Position numbers and translations under genes: made by a program
The notes under the pieces: generated by a model
The model's database searches: none
Told to the model about the DNA's origin: nothing
What the model saw: only the letters and a program-made list of their open reading frames with translations
In this document: positions 45,181 through 55,355 of the stretch, in pieces
How the letters are laid out: every line of letters starts with the position of its first letter
Position numbering within the stretch: the first letter of the stretch is position 1
NCBI RefSeq assembly: GCF_016808335.1
Contig: NC_053146.1
Location: forward strand, 36,080,470 to 36,144,469
DNA length: 64,000 bases
Direction of reading: 5' to 3'
From: Panicum virgatum
Taxonomy: Eukaryota > Streptophyta > Magnoliopsida > Poales > Poaceae

Positions 45181-46826
45181 TTTTTTTTATGAAACAGGAG
45201 GGGTAAAACCCCTACTGATTATATATTAAAAAATAAAGTAAAACAATCTGGTTACACACAAGCTCTTCAGGAGACAAAAAAAGAGACAAAAAAGATCATG
45301 GAGATTACACAAATACTTCTAGCCATGATGACATATGTTCCTTTATGCTAGATTTGGCCCTTAGGATAACTAAGGCAAATTCCTTATCAAAATGCCTGCG
45401 ATAGTGGTCTTGGGAAGGCTGAATACTCCTGAAAATATAGTCATTCCGCTGCATCCAAATGCACCAACTCATAATTATGATTATGTCCATAAAGAATGGC
45501 ACCCCGAGCTGTACTTTCAAGTTCTCCAAGGTGGTGAAAGCATCATCTTGTCCAACCACCAGACCAATGGTAGACAACACAGAGTTGTGCAAAATTATAG
45601 TGGATAAAGACGTGTGAGAGTTTCATCCACAGATTGATTGCAGCAAACACAAAAGTAGAAAAGCAGCACCATATTTCTTCTTTTCAACAATTCCCTGATA
45701 GATAGTCTATCATTAAGCAGCAACCAAAAGAAAACCTTATGTTTGTTCTGACAGGCTGACTTCCAAAGCCATTTAAAGGCAACATGTGTTACTCTATGAC
45801 ATGTGAGATGCTTATAGGCTTTGGATGATGAGAAATATGGCGGGCCCCATATATATGACCAGATGTCTGGATCAGATGATTCCTGTAGAGTTGACAACTC
45901 TTGTGCCAAACTTGTCAGCTGTTATAATGCTATGGCTGAGATTGGCAAGTGAAAGAGATTATTTGATCCCTCGACCTCCAGAGCAAACCTCAGGGAAATT
46001 CTTGTATTTCTGGCAAAGGAGAAGAGTTTTGGATATTGAATTTTATGCACTCTATTAAGCCACAAATCATCCCAAAATAAGCATGAGACACCATCCTGAA
46101 TATTGACCATGGCCATTTCTTTGTATGCATCCAGAAGTTTTAGAATATCTCTCCACCGGAAGGAACCTTTTTTCTGAGAGGATGGTAGTGTACCATTGCT
46201 GTAGTATTTTTCCCAGACTAGATGAACCCATGTGATATCTTCCCTGTTGAAAAATTTGTGCAGATGTTTCAAAAGAAGGGCCTCATTCTGCGTTCTTTAG
46301 TTCAGCACTCCTAAACCACCTTCAGCTTTTGGTAAACAAACCAACTCCCTGGCTGCTTTTGGTGGGGATCTGGCATTGATATCAGCACCTCTCCAGAGAC
46401 AGTGCTTTCTATATTTATCAATTTTTTAATCACAGTTTTATAGAAACTAAATGTGCACATAAAGTACATTGGCAATGCCGTGAATATAGCATTAGTCACC
46501 TCAAGTCTGCCTGCTTGTGAGAGAAAAGCTGATGTACAAGAGAGTCTATTCTCACATCTGCTCACCATGGGGAGAAAATCAATCACCTTTGGCTTTGTGA
46601 GACCAAGGAGGAGGCCAAGGTAAGTAAAGGGCAAGGAGCCAACAGAGCAACCAAAAGACTGTGTCAGAGTTTCTTCATCACTGATGTTGATAAGGATCAG
46701 CATAGATTTGAAATAATTAACCTTTAGTCCAGTAGAGATTGAGAATGTTTGTAAGATATTTTTCAGATTTATGACCTGTGTCTCTTCTCCTTCCATGAAA
46801 ATCAATGTGTCATCAGATTCAGAAAC
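45181..46826 (-). pseudogene. 5'-truncated L1 LINE, RT C-terminal half and zf-RVT region
   Basis: Minus strand: it starts inside the RT active-site motif (DDTLIFMEG, about 46,800), then LKVNYFKSMLILINISDEE, LPFTYLGLLLGLTKPK, LSQAGRLEVTNAIFTALPMY, then zf-RVT (WLWKSACQNKHKVFFWLLL, about 45,770) and a C-terminal part to a stop near 45,303. Frameshifts or stops lie near 46,300, 45,915 and 45,595. Poly(A) is the T run at 45,181-45,188. I could not match a target duplication, so the 5' junction near 46,826 is approximate. Confidence 0.85.
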
Positions 46827-47129
46827 GGTCAAACGGCACAGGAGATCAAGCAGCGGCCGGAGATCGCGGTAGCGAACCAACCTGCACCTGGTTTGCATTA
46901 GCGAGGGGGTATATAATTAATGAATGAAAATCCAGCTTATAATGAGCTCCAGGCTTCTGTACGTAGCTAGGTCAATATAATCCACGGGCGACGGCAGGTG
47001 CATAGCTGTAAAAAAAAATCATGAACAAGCGCCGAAGCAGCAGCGGCTACCATTCAAAAGAAAAAAGCCCAAGCTGAAGCAGCAGCGGCTAGCGGATTAG
47101 GATCGGATGGGCCACGCTTGCAGGGCTAA
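46827..47129. other. unclassified spacer
   Basis: No repeat ends or domain seen. A short plus-strand open stretch (about 46,833-46,900, ending NQPAPGLH and a stop) continues up to the LINE 5' junction. Confidence 0.3.
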
Positions 47130-47289
47130 GGCCAGTCACAATGAAAATGATTTTGCTGACATGACGTAAAAGAGAGAAGGGAGAGTGTCATGAGATATGA
47201 GAGGAGTGTCATCGATGACACTCCTATGACTCGAATACCTAGTTTACAATCTTGATAACTGTACGATGACACTCTCCACTGAGACTGCC
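47130..47289 (+). repeat. Tourist/mPing-like MITE
   Basis: GGCCAGTCACAATG at the left and CACTGAGACTGCC at the right, TAA on both sides (47,127-47,129 and 47,290-47,292). The terminal sequence matches that of rice Ping/mPing (PIF/Harbinger). 160 bp. A perfect 24-bp palindrome centred on ATCGAT lies at 47,202-47,225. Confidence 0.85.
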
Positions 47290-47292
47290 TAA

Positions 47293-47621
47293 CGTGGCCA
47301 CGGTGCATCCGCGGCGAGCCCAGCCGGTTTAATACTCTGTACAAGTGTTTTGCAAGCATATAATTTGGAAAGTGATTACAATAAAAGTGGAAGTAAGGAG
47401 ATAGCAGCGAGTATATTACAGCAGCAAGTCTGTTCGAACTAATAAGATTACGTTTCGTCTAGATATAACACGTATGGGTACGGAAAAGAAGATCATGTGA
47501 AGCAAGGATCACGAAACTCAACCCTGGAAGCTACGGGAAAGCAAGAACCGCGAAGTTACAAAGAGGGAAAAAAAATGAAGATCAATGAATACAATTGTGG
47601 AAATCTTTTACACAGACATCA
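47293..47621. other. unclassified spacer before CACTA 1
   Basis: About 330 bp of AT-rich DNA without a recognised gene or repeat end. Confidence 0.4.
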
Positions 47622-47639
47622 TACTACTAGAAAACGGGC

Positions 47640-47965
47640 CATCGGTTCAGGCCAAAGGTACCAGCTGCTGTTGCAGCCGGTACCGATGGATATAGCAGCC
47701 GGTACCGATGGCCTTCGACCGACCTAGTGGAGGACAATTGGCACCGGGTGGTGGTTCCAACCGGTTCCAATGCGTCAGCATAGGAACCGGTTTGAACCAC
47801 CACCCGGTACCAAATGAAGGCGGCGCTATAGGCACCGGTTGATGGTAATAACCGGTTCCTATGGTGATGAAATGTGGCAGCTGCCAGGAGCTCGGACCTA
47901 AGGCACCGGTTGGTGTCTTGACCCGGTATTATTGAACAAAATTTAGCACCGGGTCATTGAAACCA
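47640..47965. repeat. left subterminal palindromic repeats of CACTA 1
   Basis: Repeated units of the form GGCACCGGKTG...CAACCGGTGCC, each an imperfect palindrome of about 30-50 bp (e.g. GCAGCCGGTACCGATGG, GGCACCGGTTGATGG with AACCGGTTCC). Subterminal repeats are where the TNPA-type protein binds in En/Spm. Confidence 0.8.
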
Positions 47966-47986
47966 ACCAGTGCCTTTGGCCCGAGC

Positions 47987-47995
47987 CTATAAATA
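47987..47995 (+). promoter_or_regulatory. TATA box for tnpD gene
   Basis: CTATAAATA followed by CCCCAGCCCC, directly after the left subterminal array. Confidence 0.6.
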
Positions 47996-48406
47996 CCCCA
48001 GCCCCTGCCCCCTCAAGCTGCCGTGAACTCACTGTTCATGGCAGCTGAGTGAGGTGAGGGGAGGCAATTTTTTGCTTTTTTTTTGAAAAAAAGGTTAGTT
48101 ATTTTTCTTTATAACTTAGCAATTAATTTTTAGAAACAATTATTACTTGATTTAGTTTATACATGTGATAATTATTTTTATTTGTAGCATCTTATTGTAG
48201 TTATATGCGTTATCAATTTATTTGATATTTGAATACTATCAAATTATTGTATTTATATGTTTTATCAATTTATTTGATAAGTGAATAATATCTATTTATT
48301 ATAGTTATATGCATTATCAATTATATAAATATATTGTTATAAATTGGTAGTATGAATGAACTATTTGTACAGTACAATGATGTATATAAATGTATTGTGG
48401 ATCCAG

Positions 48407-51400
48407 ATGAGTCGGCAATGGATGTACATGGCCGACCGGCGTTCAAAGGAGTTCATGGATGGCGTGCATGAATTCATAGAAGCGGCCGAGAAACACAAGT
48501 ATGGCGGTTTCGTTCGTTATCCATGCAAATTCTGTAAGAATGAGAAGGATTACTCATCATCAAGAACCATCCATAGTCACTTGTTCAATAGTGGTTTCAT
48601 GCCGAACTACTATGTTTGGACCAAGCATGGCGAAAGAGGAATTGTGTTGGATAATAATGTAGAAGAAGAGGACAGAATTCCTGACTTTACAGCTAATTAT
48701 AATTCCTTTTTCAATGACACTGCAATGGGTGAGCCTGAAGAAGATACTGAAGGATACGTTGTAGAAGATGATCTTGGTCAGATGCTGCGCGAAGCTGAGG
48801 AAGGTTGCGAAACAGAAAAGGAATCAACAGATCTGAAGCGTATGTTGGAGGACTACAGAACATTGTTGTACCCTGATTACAAACAAGACCAAAAGAAGTT
48901 GGGTACCACATTGGAATTATTGCAATGGAAGGCATCAAATGGTTTGTCTGACAAGGGATTCGAAGAGTTGCTGAAACTTATAAAAAACTTACTCCCTGAG
49001 GGTAACACCTTGCCGGAGACAACATAGGAGGCAAAAAAGTTGTTTGTCCTTTAGGATTAGAGGCACAGAAGATACATGCTTGTCCTAATGACTGCATCCT
49101 ATATCGAGGTGAGTATGAAAATTTGGCTTCATGCCCTGTATGCAACGCATGCCGGTATAAGATCCCTCGAGATGATCCAGGCGACGTTGAGGGGATGCGT
49201 GTCAAGAAGAGGGTGCCTGCCAAGGTGATGTGGTATTTTCCTCTAATACCACGTCTGAAACGTTTGTTCATGAACAAAACGAATACTAAATTGATGCGAT
49301 GGCACAAAGAAGAACGTAAGCAAGACAATATGTTGAGACACCCCGCTGATGGGTCGCAGTGGAGAAAAGTGGACAGAACATTCCCAACATTTGCAAATGA
49401 TGCGAGGAATATAAGATTCGGCTTAAGTATGGATGGCATGAATCCTTTCGGTGAGCAGAGCAGTGGCCATAGTACCTGGCCTGTGACACTCTGTATATAC
49501 AACCTTCCTCCCTGGTTGTGTATGAAGCGGAAATTCATTATGATGCCGGTGCTTATACCCGGCCCGAAGCAACCCGGTAACGATATAGATGTGTATCTGA
49601 AACCACTGATTGAGGATCTTCTATTGTTGTGGAAAGAGGAGGGTGTTCGTATGTGGGATGGGCACACAGAGGATCATTTTAACCTTCGTGCATTGCTTTT
49701 CATAACCACCAACGATTGGCCAGCACTAAGTAACCTCTCTGGACAATCCAATAAGGGTTATAGGGCATGCACCCATTGTTTAGAAGAAACCGACAACATG
49801 TACCTCAAGCACTGTAGGAAGATTGTGTATATGGGTCATCGTCGATTTCTTCCGATCAAACACCCATTAAGGAGGAGGCATGCTCACTACGATGGAAAGG
49901 CAGATCATCGTACCAAGCCTAGGCACCGTTGTGGGAAAATGGTGTTTGAAATGGTCAAAGATATAAAAGTAGTATTCGGAAAAGGACCCAGCAGCAGATC
50001 AGTGCAGAGTGATGACGGATGTGCACCTATGTGGAAGAAGAAGAGTATTTTTTGGGAGTTACCTTATTAGGAAGTCTTAGACGTCCATCACGCAATTGAT
50101 GTGATGCACCTAACAAAAAATCTTTGTGTGAACCTTCTAGGCTTCCTTGGTGTCTATGGTAAGGCAAAGGATACATTGGAAGCGCGGCAAGATCTTCAAT
50201 GTATGAAACAAAGGGCCGCCCTACATCCAGAAAAAAGGGATAAATGACGTCATTATCTAGGTCCTGCGTGCTACACTCTTAGTAAGGAAGAGAAGCAAAG
50301 TATGTTTGACTATTTGAACAGTATCAAGGTCCCATCAGGCTACTCTTCGAATATAAAGAGGCTACTGAACTTGAAAGAGAAGAAATTCGTAGACGTAAAG
50401 TCCCATGACTGTAATGTGTTGATGGCGCAATTGATTCCAGTTGCACTTAGAGGTATTCTACCAGCTAATGTTCGAGCAACAATCATAAAGCTATGCGCCT
50501 TTCTCAATACAATTTCTCATAAGGCAATCGATCCATCGAGTTTAAGCAGACTACAAGAGGATGTTGTCCAAAGTTTAGTCAGTCTTGAAATGATATTTCC
50601 TCCATCATTCTTCAATATTATGACGCATCTTCTAGTTCACATTGTCAAAGAGATTGGTATTCTCGGTCCTGTTTTCCTTCATAATATGTTCCCTTTTGAA
50701 CGATACTTTGCAGTCCTAAAGAAATACGTTCGTAATCGGGCTCATCCAGAAGGAAGCATTGCGAAGGGTTATGTCACAGAGGAGGTCATTGAGTTTTGTG
50801 TTGACTATGTGGAAGAACTCTGCCCAATTGGGATTCCAGTATCACGTCATGAGGGGCGGCAGATTGGAAAGCGCACACTTGGAAGAAAATCAGTAAATGC
50901 CACAAATCATGCCACATTGAGCAAAGCACATCTCACAGTTCTGCAACAATCAGCCTTGTGGCTCCATACATGGAGGAGCACATGCAAATTGTGCGAAGCA
51001 TATACCCTTTGAAGTCTGAGACATGGATTACAAAACATCATAACGATACATTCGCCACCTGGTTGCAGAAGGAAGTCATGGCTAACGATCAAATTCATGA
51101 GCAGCTAGCTTGGCTGGCCAGGGGTCCGGCAAATTCAATCTTGATGTACCAAGGATATGAAATTAATGGTTACACATTTTATACAAGAGCCCAAGATAAC
51201 AAGAGCACCAATCAAAATAGTGGTGTCCGTATAGATGCCACCGACTCTAGTGGCCAAACGAACTCATATTTTGGTTACATTGAAGAGATCTGGGAACTCG
51301 ACTATGTGCCATTGAAAATACCTCTATTTCGTTGTCAATGGGTTAAACTCACAGGAAAAGGTGTCGATATCGACGAGTACGGAATGACAATGGTAGACCT

Positions 51401-51761
51401 CAAAGAGCTTGGCTATCGAGACGAACCATTCGTCCTAGCTAAAGATGTCACTCAAGTTTTCTATGTGCAGGACATGTCTAGCAAACCGAGAAAGGACAAG
51501 TCCAGGAATAAATCAAGATTTGTAGGTGCCGAAGATGAAACAAAGCGCCATATTGTTCTGGCAGGAAAAAGGAAAATTGTGGGAGTCGACGAGGTCACAG
51601 ATGAAGAAGAATACAATAAGGTTGAAGATATGACTCCATTCGCAGTGGAGGTTGACACAAGTATTCTTTTAGCCGAAAAGGAGGCTCCGTACACACGTCA
51701 TGATCATAATGAAGGGACGATTGTAAAGCGAACCATCGTTAATATTCCCTTAGTTGAATGA
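48407..51761 (+). pseudogene. CACTA transposase, tnpD type (Transposase_21)
   Basis: From Met at 48,407 (MSRQWMYMADRRSKEFMDGV): a Transposase-associated domain with CKFCKN (48,525), then the tnp2/Transposase_21 core (ASCPVCNACRYKIPRDDPGD at 49,126; FGLSMDGMNPFG about 49,420; IDVMHLTKNLCVNLLGF about 50,097), DUF4218 (about 50,560-50,870, PFERYFAVLKKYVRNRAHPE) and DUF4216 (YIEEIWELDYVPLKIPLFRC, about 51,280). Breaks: TAG at 49,025 with a 1-bp shift near 49,035, TAG at 50,068 (after FWELPY, where Trp is usual), TGA at 50,245 (Gly expected) and a shift near 50,950. The family protein cuts and joins CACTA ends. Length and domain order are complete, but the copy cannot be functional. Confidence 0.92.
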
Positions 51762-51820
51762 TTATGTCTTGTAATATTCCCGTGAACATGATATTAATGA
51801 TTATCTATGATTGTTATGAC

Positions 51821-52440
51821 AATTATCAGATTTATTATGCAATTATCCGCTTTATTGTGCATTAAAATAATTTATTATGCAATTATCAGATTTATTGTGC
51901 ATTTAAATTATTTATTATGTAACTAATAGAATTATTATGCATTTATACTACTTATTATGCATTTAAATGATTTATTATGCAATTATCTGATTTATTATGC
52001 ATTTAAATGATTTATTATGCAATTATTTGATTTATTATGTATTTAAATGATTTATTATGCACTGAAATGATTTATTATGCAATTAACTGATTTATTATTC
52101 ATTGAAATGATTTATTATATAATTAAATGAATTATTATGCAATTATTTGATTTATTGTGCATTTAAATAATTTATTATGCAATTATCTGATTTATTATGC
52201 ATTTAAATGATTTATTATGCAATTATCTAATTTATTATGCATTTAAATGATTTATTATGCACTGAAATGAATTATTATGTAATTAAAAGAATTATTATGC
52301 ATTTAAATGATTTATTTTGCATTTATCTGATTTATTATGAATTTAAATAATTTATTATGTAATCAAAAGAATTATTATGCAATTATCTGATTTATTATGT
52401 ATTTAAATAATTTATTTTGCTTTTAAAAGATGTATTATGC
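51821..52440 (+). repeat. 20-bp AT-rich tandem array, about 31 units
   Basis: Units alternate between AATTATCTGATTTATTATGC and ATTTAAATGATTTATTATGC (a 40-bp higher order). Spacing stays exactly 20 bp over the whole 620 bp despite many base changes. It lies just downstream of the tnpD stop. Confidence 0.95.
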
Positions 52441-52454
52441 AATTTTCAGTAAAA

Positions 52455-52815
52455 CCTATTGGCACCGGTTGACATTTTCAACCGGTGCCAATGTCTTTAG
52501 ACAAAAGAAATGGGTGACCTGGAGCCGAACCCGGGCCGCGGCGAATAAATATCTTTGGCTTTCCATTGAGCTATGTTGTGATTTGAAGTTTCAAGGCGGC
52601 AAAACATCTAAAGTACTTCTGAAAAGAGCCTAAGGCACCGGTTTTCTGATTCCAACCGGTGCCTTAGGCCCATTTCATTTCCCGCCCGTTGAGGCTTTTG
52701 GCACCGGGTGATATCTCCACCTGGTGCCTATGGCTCTCCATTGGCACCGGGTGGTCTTCCAACCGGTGCCTTAGGACCTTTTTGGCACCGGGTGGTGTTT
52801 TCACCCGGTGCCAAA
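52455..52815. repeat. right subterminal palindromic repeats of CACTA 1
   Basis: At least five units: GGCACCGGTTG...CAACCGGTGCC (52,460), GGCACCGGTT...AACCGGTGCC (52,634), GGCACCGGGTG...CACCTGGTGCC (52,700), (52,743) and GGCACCGGGTG...CACCCGGTGCC (52,783). Confidence 0.85.
52521..52573 (-). ncRNA. tRNA-like remnant (A and B box) in CACTA 1
   Basis: Minus strand: TAGCTCAATGG (52,573-52,563) fits the pol III A box and GGTTCGGCTCC (52,531-52,521) fits the B box. The spacing is as in a tRNA without an intron, and CCCGG and CCAGG flank the T loop. No good acceptor or anticodon stem, so it is a relic, not a functional tRNA. Confidence 0.45.
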
Positions 52816-52824
52816 TGCTCGATA

Positions 52825-52834
52825 GTATAAAAAG
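52825..52834 (+). promoter_or_regulatory. TATA-like site after right subterminal array
   Basis: GTATAAAAAG followed by a pyrimidine-rich CTCTTCTTCCTC stretch. It could be the promoter of LTR fragment G or of the transposon. Confidence 0.45.
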
Positions 52835-54416
52835 TGTGCCCTGTTCTCTCTTCTTCCTCACTTCTCCCTTCCACTACCGGCCCTCTCGACGCCCCCGATC
52901 CTCGACGCCGCCATCGCCCCCTCCGACGATCGTCCACCGCCGCCGCCACCCACTCCTCCACCGAAGCGCCTCCTCCTCGACGCCCCCTCCTCGACGCCCC
53001 CGCGCGGCCGCGCCCGTACAGGTGCGCCGCCGCCCCTCCACCTCAACGCCGCCGCCACCTCCACCTCAACGCCACCGCCCTCTCCGCCTGGAATGACGCG
53101 CCCCGGCCGCATTCGACGACCCCGCGCCTCCTCCTCAACGGCGCTGAACCCGCCCTGCGCCGCCGCCCCTTCGCTGCTGTCTGCCTCGACGCCGCCGCCC
53201 CCTTCCCTGCGCGCCGCCTCGTCGTCGCCTTGATATCGTCCCCTGCGCGCCACTACCGCCAGGATCCTCGACGCCGATGCCGCCAAGTCATCCCGAGCCA
53301 CCGGAGCAGCTTCGCCGTCAACTCCGCCGCCGGTGCGCCGCCGCCCGACGTCGAGCCGCCGTTCCTATCCTCCCCGACCTCAACCCCGAGCACCAGAAGG
53401 TGCGCTTGGAGTCCCTCTTGCGTATCCCCTACCCAGAACACGCCGCCGAGGCCTATCCTCGCCGGAACATCGCTGGCAGGGGAAGCTCTGCTCGAGCTCC
53501 GGCGACCAAGGGCATATCTGCAAATAAAAAGGACCCAAGTGTTAGATCTAGGGGCTGAAATGTAAAGATTTCAAGAAACTTTCTAAATTCAAACCTGTGA
53601 ACTTGTAAAATCGATATCAAATGGAGGAAAAATCAGAAAAATGCAAACTCAAATGTTTTGGACTCTCTGAAAAGATTCTACAACTTTGTATATATCCACT
53701 TTGGCTGAAATCGAATAGTTTTAATTGTTTGTTAAATGAAAGAATAAATAAGGGATAAATGTTCTAGGAGTTCTACTTGTGAACTATAACTGATTTTTGG
53801 ATATGTTATGCTTCATGCCAACAATAGCTCTATGCAAAATTTGGAACACCAATGGACAGCTCTAGCTATATGAAAACCCACACCTTGTTAGATATAGTCA
53901 TAAACTTAAGGATTTATTTTTGGTTGATCTGCTCCAGTGCTGTGAATGAAAATTTTTCCATGCTCTTATAGCACTAAAAGAACACCAATGCAAAAGTTTG
54001 AATTTTTTTTGAACATTGTGACTATATATTCCATTAAATCTTGATTAGATGCTATTTAATTAGTATAAATAGTTCCTCTAGTAGGGAAAAGCTAAGTTTT
54101 ATTCCAGTGCTTGCTTTTAGTGATATTAGCCTGCATGAAAATTTGGAGCTTCAGATAATGGTTAGAACTGGAGGTACTAAATTACCATGCTGTCATATGG
54201 ATGATTTTGTTATTTTATTTCTGGTAGCTCTACTACATTTCTAACCATGAAACTTTCACCATGATCTAATATTTGTACCAAGAGGCTATGGTGAATGTTT
54301 GGGATATGATGCATGATAAGTTACAACTCAAATAAATATGCATGTTACAAGATGAATATATAGCTTACGAATTTTAATGATGGACATTAGGGTTGATAAT
54401 TTTTCTAAGGCTTACT
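52835..54416 (+). repeat. LTR fragment 'G' (chromodomain-gypsy type)
   Basis: A GC-rich, Pro/Arg/Ser-coding front (to about 53,560) is followed by an AT-rich stretch. The joint region (CACCAGAAGGTGCGCTTGGA at 53,391 and GGGGCTGAAATG at 53,552) parallels LTR C (CACCCAGAGGTGCGCCTTGA, 19,909). Neither terminus is present. The apparent long reading frames on both strands are compositional. Confidence 0.5.
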
Positions 54417-54429
54417 CACTACTAGAAAT

Positions 54430-54720
54430 TTCTTATAGAGATATTTCTTAGAATTATATAGTGAATTATAGAGAATTATAGAACTAGAATTATAAAGAAT
54501 TATAGAGAATATTTGTTATAGATATATTTCTTAGAATTATATAGTGAATTATAGAGAATTATAGAACTAGAACTATAGAGAATATTTGTTATAGATATAT
54601 TTCTTAGAATTATATAGTGAATTATAGAGAATTATAGAATTAGAATTATAGAGAATTATAGAGAATATTTCTTATAGAGATATTTTTTAGAATTCAATTA
54701 TGGATATTCTTAGAATTGAA
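54430..54720 (+). repeat. AT-rich tandem repeat, about 80-bp period
   Basis: Three to four copies of a unit containing ATTTCTTAGAATTATATAG, TGAATTATAGAGAATTATAG and GAATATTTGTTATAGATAT. It directly follows the CACTA 2 terminus, the place of subterminal repeats. Confidence 0.85.
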
Positions 54721-55067
54721 TTATGGATATAGTTTTTTCCTTTAATTACTTTTTCTTTACATGTGTATTTCTATGTCAATTATGAGATGTAAATATCTAT
54801 GTCCTTATTCAATGTAAATGTCAATTATGTAATTCTTAATTCTTAATTCAAATGTGTCAATTATGAGATGTGCATGTCCTTATATAGTGAATTTTTGTAC
54901 TTTTATTTCAACTAACTCACGCAAACACGCGCAAACTCTCGCAGTCTCCTTCGATCACACACCCGACCTCTCGCTTCTTCTCTCACACCCGACTTCTCGC
55001 TCTCTCCCTGCTATAAAACACTTGCACCTCTCGTTGTCTCCTTGTCACCGACGCTCACTCTCTCGCT

Positions 55068-55260
55068 CACACACACGCACACACACACACACACTTTCTC
55101 TCTCACACACACACACACTCACTCACACACACACTCACACACTCTCTCTCTCCCCCACTAACACACACACAGACACACACACACTCTCTCTCACACACAC
55201 AAACACACACACTCTCTCTCTCTTTCTTTGTCCCTCTAACATACACACACACACACTCTC
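55068..55260 (+). repeat. compound (CA)n/(CT)n microsatellite
   Basis: Alternating CA and CT runs over about 190 bp in the leader of the TNPA-type gene. It yields a spurious His/Thr/Ser/Leu reading frame. Confidence 0.9.
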
Positions 55261-55355
55261 TCTCAAACACGCATATTTGTTTAAAGAATTGAATTCTCCT
55301 ACTTCATTTAAGAATGGACACATACTCTAACACATTTTTATGGTTTCAGTTAAGG

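Larger units (their letters stand above)
47622..52834 (+). mobile_element. CACTA (En/Spm) DNA transposon 1
   Basis: The left terminus TACTACTAGAAAACGGGCC is CACTACTAGAAAA with the first base changed. Arrays of CCGGT-rich palindromes lie at 47,640-47,960 and again at 52,455-52,815, with the tnpD-type transposase gene between them. A right terminus (CTAGTAGTG) was not found. The sequence passes into an LTR fragment near 52,840, so the right end is lost or lies elsewhere. Confidence 0.75.

Noticed and set aside
48356..49027. Independent 223-codon gene
   Set aside because: N-terminal Transposase-associated domain of the tnpD gene. The apparent end is a premature TAG followed by a frameshift.
51821..52440. 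CRISPR-like regular array
   Set aside because: Contiguous 20-bp tandem units without unique spacers, in a plant transposon.
52505..52580. Functional tRNA gene
   Set aside because: Only A and B boxes and part of the T arm are convincing. Acceptor and anticodon stems do not pair, so it is kept only as a tRNA-like remnant.
52834..53565. Open frame of 243 codons, Ala/Pro/Arg-rich
   Set aside because: Overlapping open frames on both strands in a GC-rich LTR fragment, no recognisable domain. The paralogous part of LTR C is not open in the same frame.
54854..55330. 158-codon frame rich in His, Thr, Ser and Leu
   Set aside because: Product of the (CA)n/(CT)n microsatellite.
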